13,543 nt of DNA. Origin: Firmicutes bacterium UBA5301. GTDB taxonomy: Bacteria > Bacillota > UBA5301. This document shows, piece after piece, positions 12,216 to 13,543 of this stretch. Each line of letters begins with the position of its first letter. Within the stretch, counting starts at the first letter, position 1. The notes below the pieces were generated by a model, which was not told the DNA's origin, ran no database searches, and saw nothing but the letters and a program-made list of their open reading frames with translations. The DNA lies in NCBI GenBank assembly GCA_002408345.1, contig DHRX01000141.1, positions 1,369-14,911 on the forward strand, written 5' to 3'. The position numbers and the translations under genes were made by a program.

Positions 12216-13496
12216 ATGGAATTTAGTGCACTTATTCTTGCTGCCGGAAAAGGTACCCGGATGAAGTCGGATTTACCGAAAGTGATTCACCCACTTTTGG
12301 GGCGCCCATTAGTGGAATATGGGATCAACGCGGTAAAAGCTTTACAACCGGAACAAATTTGTTTGGTTATCGGGCATAAAGCCAGTTTAGTTCAAGAGAA
12401 ACTGGCTGATCTTCCTTTTCCCTTGAACTTTGTAATCCAGAAAGAGCAGCTAGGAACGGGACATGCTGTTCAGCAAGGGGCAGATCTTTTCCAAGATTAT
12501 ACCGGCCCAGTTCTGATCTTACCAGGAGATGCCCCTTTATTGACTACAGAAACTTTGGGAAGTCTTCTGGAATACCACCGGTCCGGCGGGTATAGCGCGA
12601 CTATATTAACTACTTTGTTGCCTAACCCCCATGGCTACGGCCGTATTATTCGAGATGCTGCAGAAAATGTAGTTGCTATTGTAGAAGAGAAAGATGCTAC
12701 CCCGGAAGAGCGGCTGATTAAAGAAGTTAATTCTGCGGTCTACTGTTTTGACAGTACCCAGCTGTATGAAGCCTTAGGAGCTATTGATGCCAATAACGCT
12801 CAAGGTGAGTACTATCTTACTGATGTAATTGCTGTTCTCCGCCAAGCTGGGAAAAAGGTAGGGGCCTTGGCTGCAGCTGAGCCTACTGAAGTTTTAGGCG
12901 TAAACACTCGGGTTGAACTAGCTGAAGCCGGTAAAACACTATGGCGCCGGAAAGCTCTAGAATTAATGCTCAATGGTGTTACAATTATGGATCCTGATAC
13001 AACTTATATCGACCCGGAAACAGAAATCGGGCCAGACACCATTATTTATCCGTGTGTAGTGATAGCTAGGGGTTGTCAAGTTGGTAGCAACTGTCAGATC
13101 GGGCCTTTTGCTTATCTCCGCCCAGGGACTCAACTAGCAGATGGTGTTAAGGTCGGCGATTTTGTTGAGATTAAAAATTCACAAGTTGGTGAAGGTAGTA
13201 AGGTTCCTCACCATACTTACTTGGGCGATGCTATAGTAGGTCAACAGGTTAATATCGGTGCTGGTACAATTACCTGTAATTTTGACGGGGTAGCCAAACA
13301 TAAAACCTACATTGCCGATAGAGCCTTTATCGGGAGCAATTCCAACTTAGTAGCCCCACTTACTATTGGCGAAGGTTCTTATGTTGCTGCAGGGTCAACA
13401 ATTACCAAGGATGTTCCGGCTGAATCTTTGGGGGTAGCTCGGAGCCGTCAATGCAATAAGGATGGTTGGGCTCGGCAGCGGAAAAAGCCCCAATAA
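12216..13496 (+). CDS. glmU: GlmU, bifunctional UDP-GlcNAc synthesis enzyme (short beta-helix)
   Basis: GlmU acetylates glucosamine-1-phosphate and then couples it to UTP to give UDP-GlcNAc, the precursor of peptidoglycan. The N-terminal uridylyltransferase has L-I-L-A-A-G-K-G-T-R-M (6-16), Q-L-G-T-G-H-A and P-G-D-A-P-L-L. The C-terminal left-handed beta-helix has the acetyltransferase residues: Arg in FAYLRPG, Lys in FVEIKN, His and Tyr in HHTYLGD, and Asn in GTITCNFDG. The protein is 426 residues against about 456 in Bacillus. The missing part falls between CQIGP and FAYLRPG, where Bacillus GlmU has 33 extra residues, that is two whole coils. ATG 12216 follows GGAGGTG by six bases; a GTG at 12201 is less likely. 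The next gene, by usual synteny, may be prs. Confidence 0.95.
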   Translation: MEFSALILAAGKGTRMKSDLPKVIHPLLGRPLVEYGINAVKALQPEQICLVIGHKASLVQEKLADLPFPLNFVIQKEQLGTGHAVQQGADLFQDYTGPVLILPGDAPLLTTETLGSLLEYHRSGGYSATILTTLLPNPHGYGRIIRDAAENVVAIVEEKDATPEERLIKEVNSAVYCFDSTQLYEALGAIDANNAQGEYYLTDVIAVLRQAGKKVGALAAAEPTEVLGVNTRVELAEAGKTLWRRKALELMLNGVTIMDPDTTYIDPETEIGPDTIIYPCVVIARGCQVGSNCQIGPFAYLRPGTQLADGVKVGDFVEIKNSQVGEGSKVPHHTYLGDAIVGQQVNIGAGTITCNFDGVAKHKTYIADRAFIGSNSNLVAPLTIGEGSYVAAGSTITKDVPAESLGVARSRQCNKDGWARQRKKPQ

Positions 13497-13512
13497 TTGT
13501 GAATTTGCCCGT

Positions 13513-13541
13513 TTGACGGAAAGAAGGCCTGATGATATAAT
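13513..13541 (+). promoter_or_regulatory. Consensus promoter at the window end
   Basis: TTGACG (13513-13518), a 17-base spacer and a perfect TATAAT (13536-13541) start 16 bases after the glmU stop. It must serve a gene beyond the window; in related genomes that gene is often prs (ribose-phosphate pyrophosphokinase), which is inference. Confidence 0.8.
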
Positions 13542-13543
13542 AT

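Overview
The window looks like chromosome from an anaerobic, endospore-forming Firmicute of the Clostridia. A Peptococcaceae or Desulfitobacterium-like lineage would fit, but I cannot name the genus. Reasons: strong AGGAGG-type ribosome binding sites with frequent GTG and TTG starts, sporulation genes (spoVG and a SPOCS/DUF3794 protein), a D,D-carboxypeptidase, FeoA/FeoB ferrous iron uptake, secreted multiheme cytochrome and flavoprotein genes, and the order ispE - GntR - nucleotidyltransferase - spoVG - tRNA-Gln - glmU, which I recall from this group.

Left part (1-3494). The window opens in the last 30 codons of a nitroreductase-like gene. Next is an AT-rich Abi-family (HEPN) phage-defence gene that has lost its N-terminus, then a short structured transcript unit ending in a clear terminator. 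The feoB-feoA operon lies on the minus strand and is read toward that unit.

Middle (3411-7565). A divergent promoter drives a dacF-type carboxypeptidase that ends in a good terminator. A separate consensus promoter drives a DUF2294/MpsC-like gene. After another terminator come a secreted tetraheme cytochrome c and a Tat-exported flavoprotein. Together these two look like a split flavocytochrome: a respiratory reductase working outside the membrane on an unknown, probably enone- or steroid-like, substrate. Between the flavoprotein terminator and ispE lies a scar. It holds a second copy of the dacF promoter joined almost directly to a second copy of the last seven dacF sense codons and stop. 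The copied promoter now faces ispE.

Right part (7566-13543). ispE, a FadR-type GntR regulator, a MobA-like nucleotidyltransferase and spoVG lie 11-15 bases apart and form one operon. A tRNA-Gln(TTG) with its own promoter and terminator follows, then a SPOCS-domain protein, a small membrane protein with a possible hairpin over its ribosome binding site, a PCP_red-CGGC fusion protein and glmU. GlmU appears to lack exactly two coils of its left-handed beta-helix while keeping the acetyltransferase active-site residues. The window ends on a consensus promoter for the next gene.

No non-coding stretch exceeds 300 bases. I see no CRISPR array, insertion sequence or rRNA. The most interesting points are the dacF scar used as a promoter, the split flavocytochrome, the two-coil GlmU deletion and the decapitated Abi gene.
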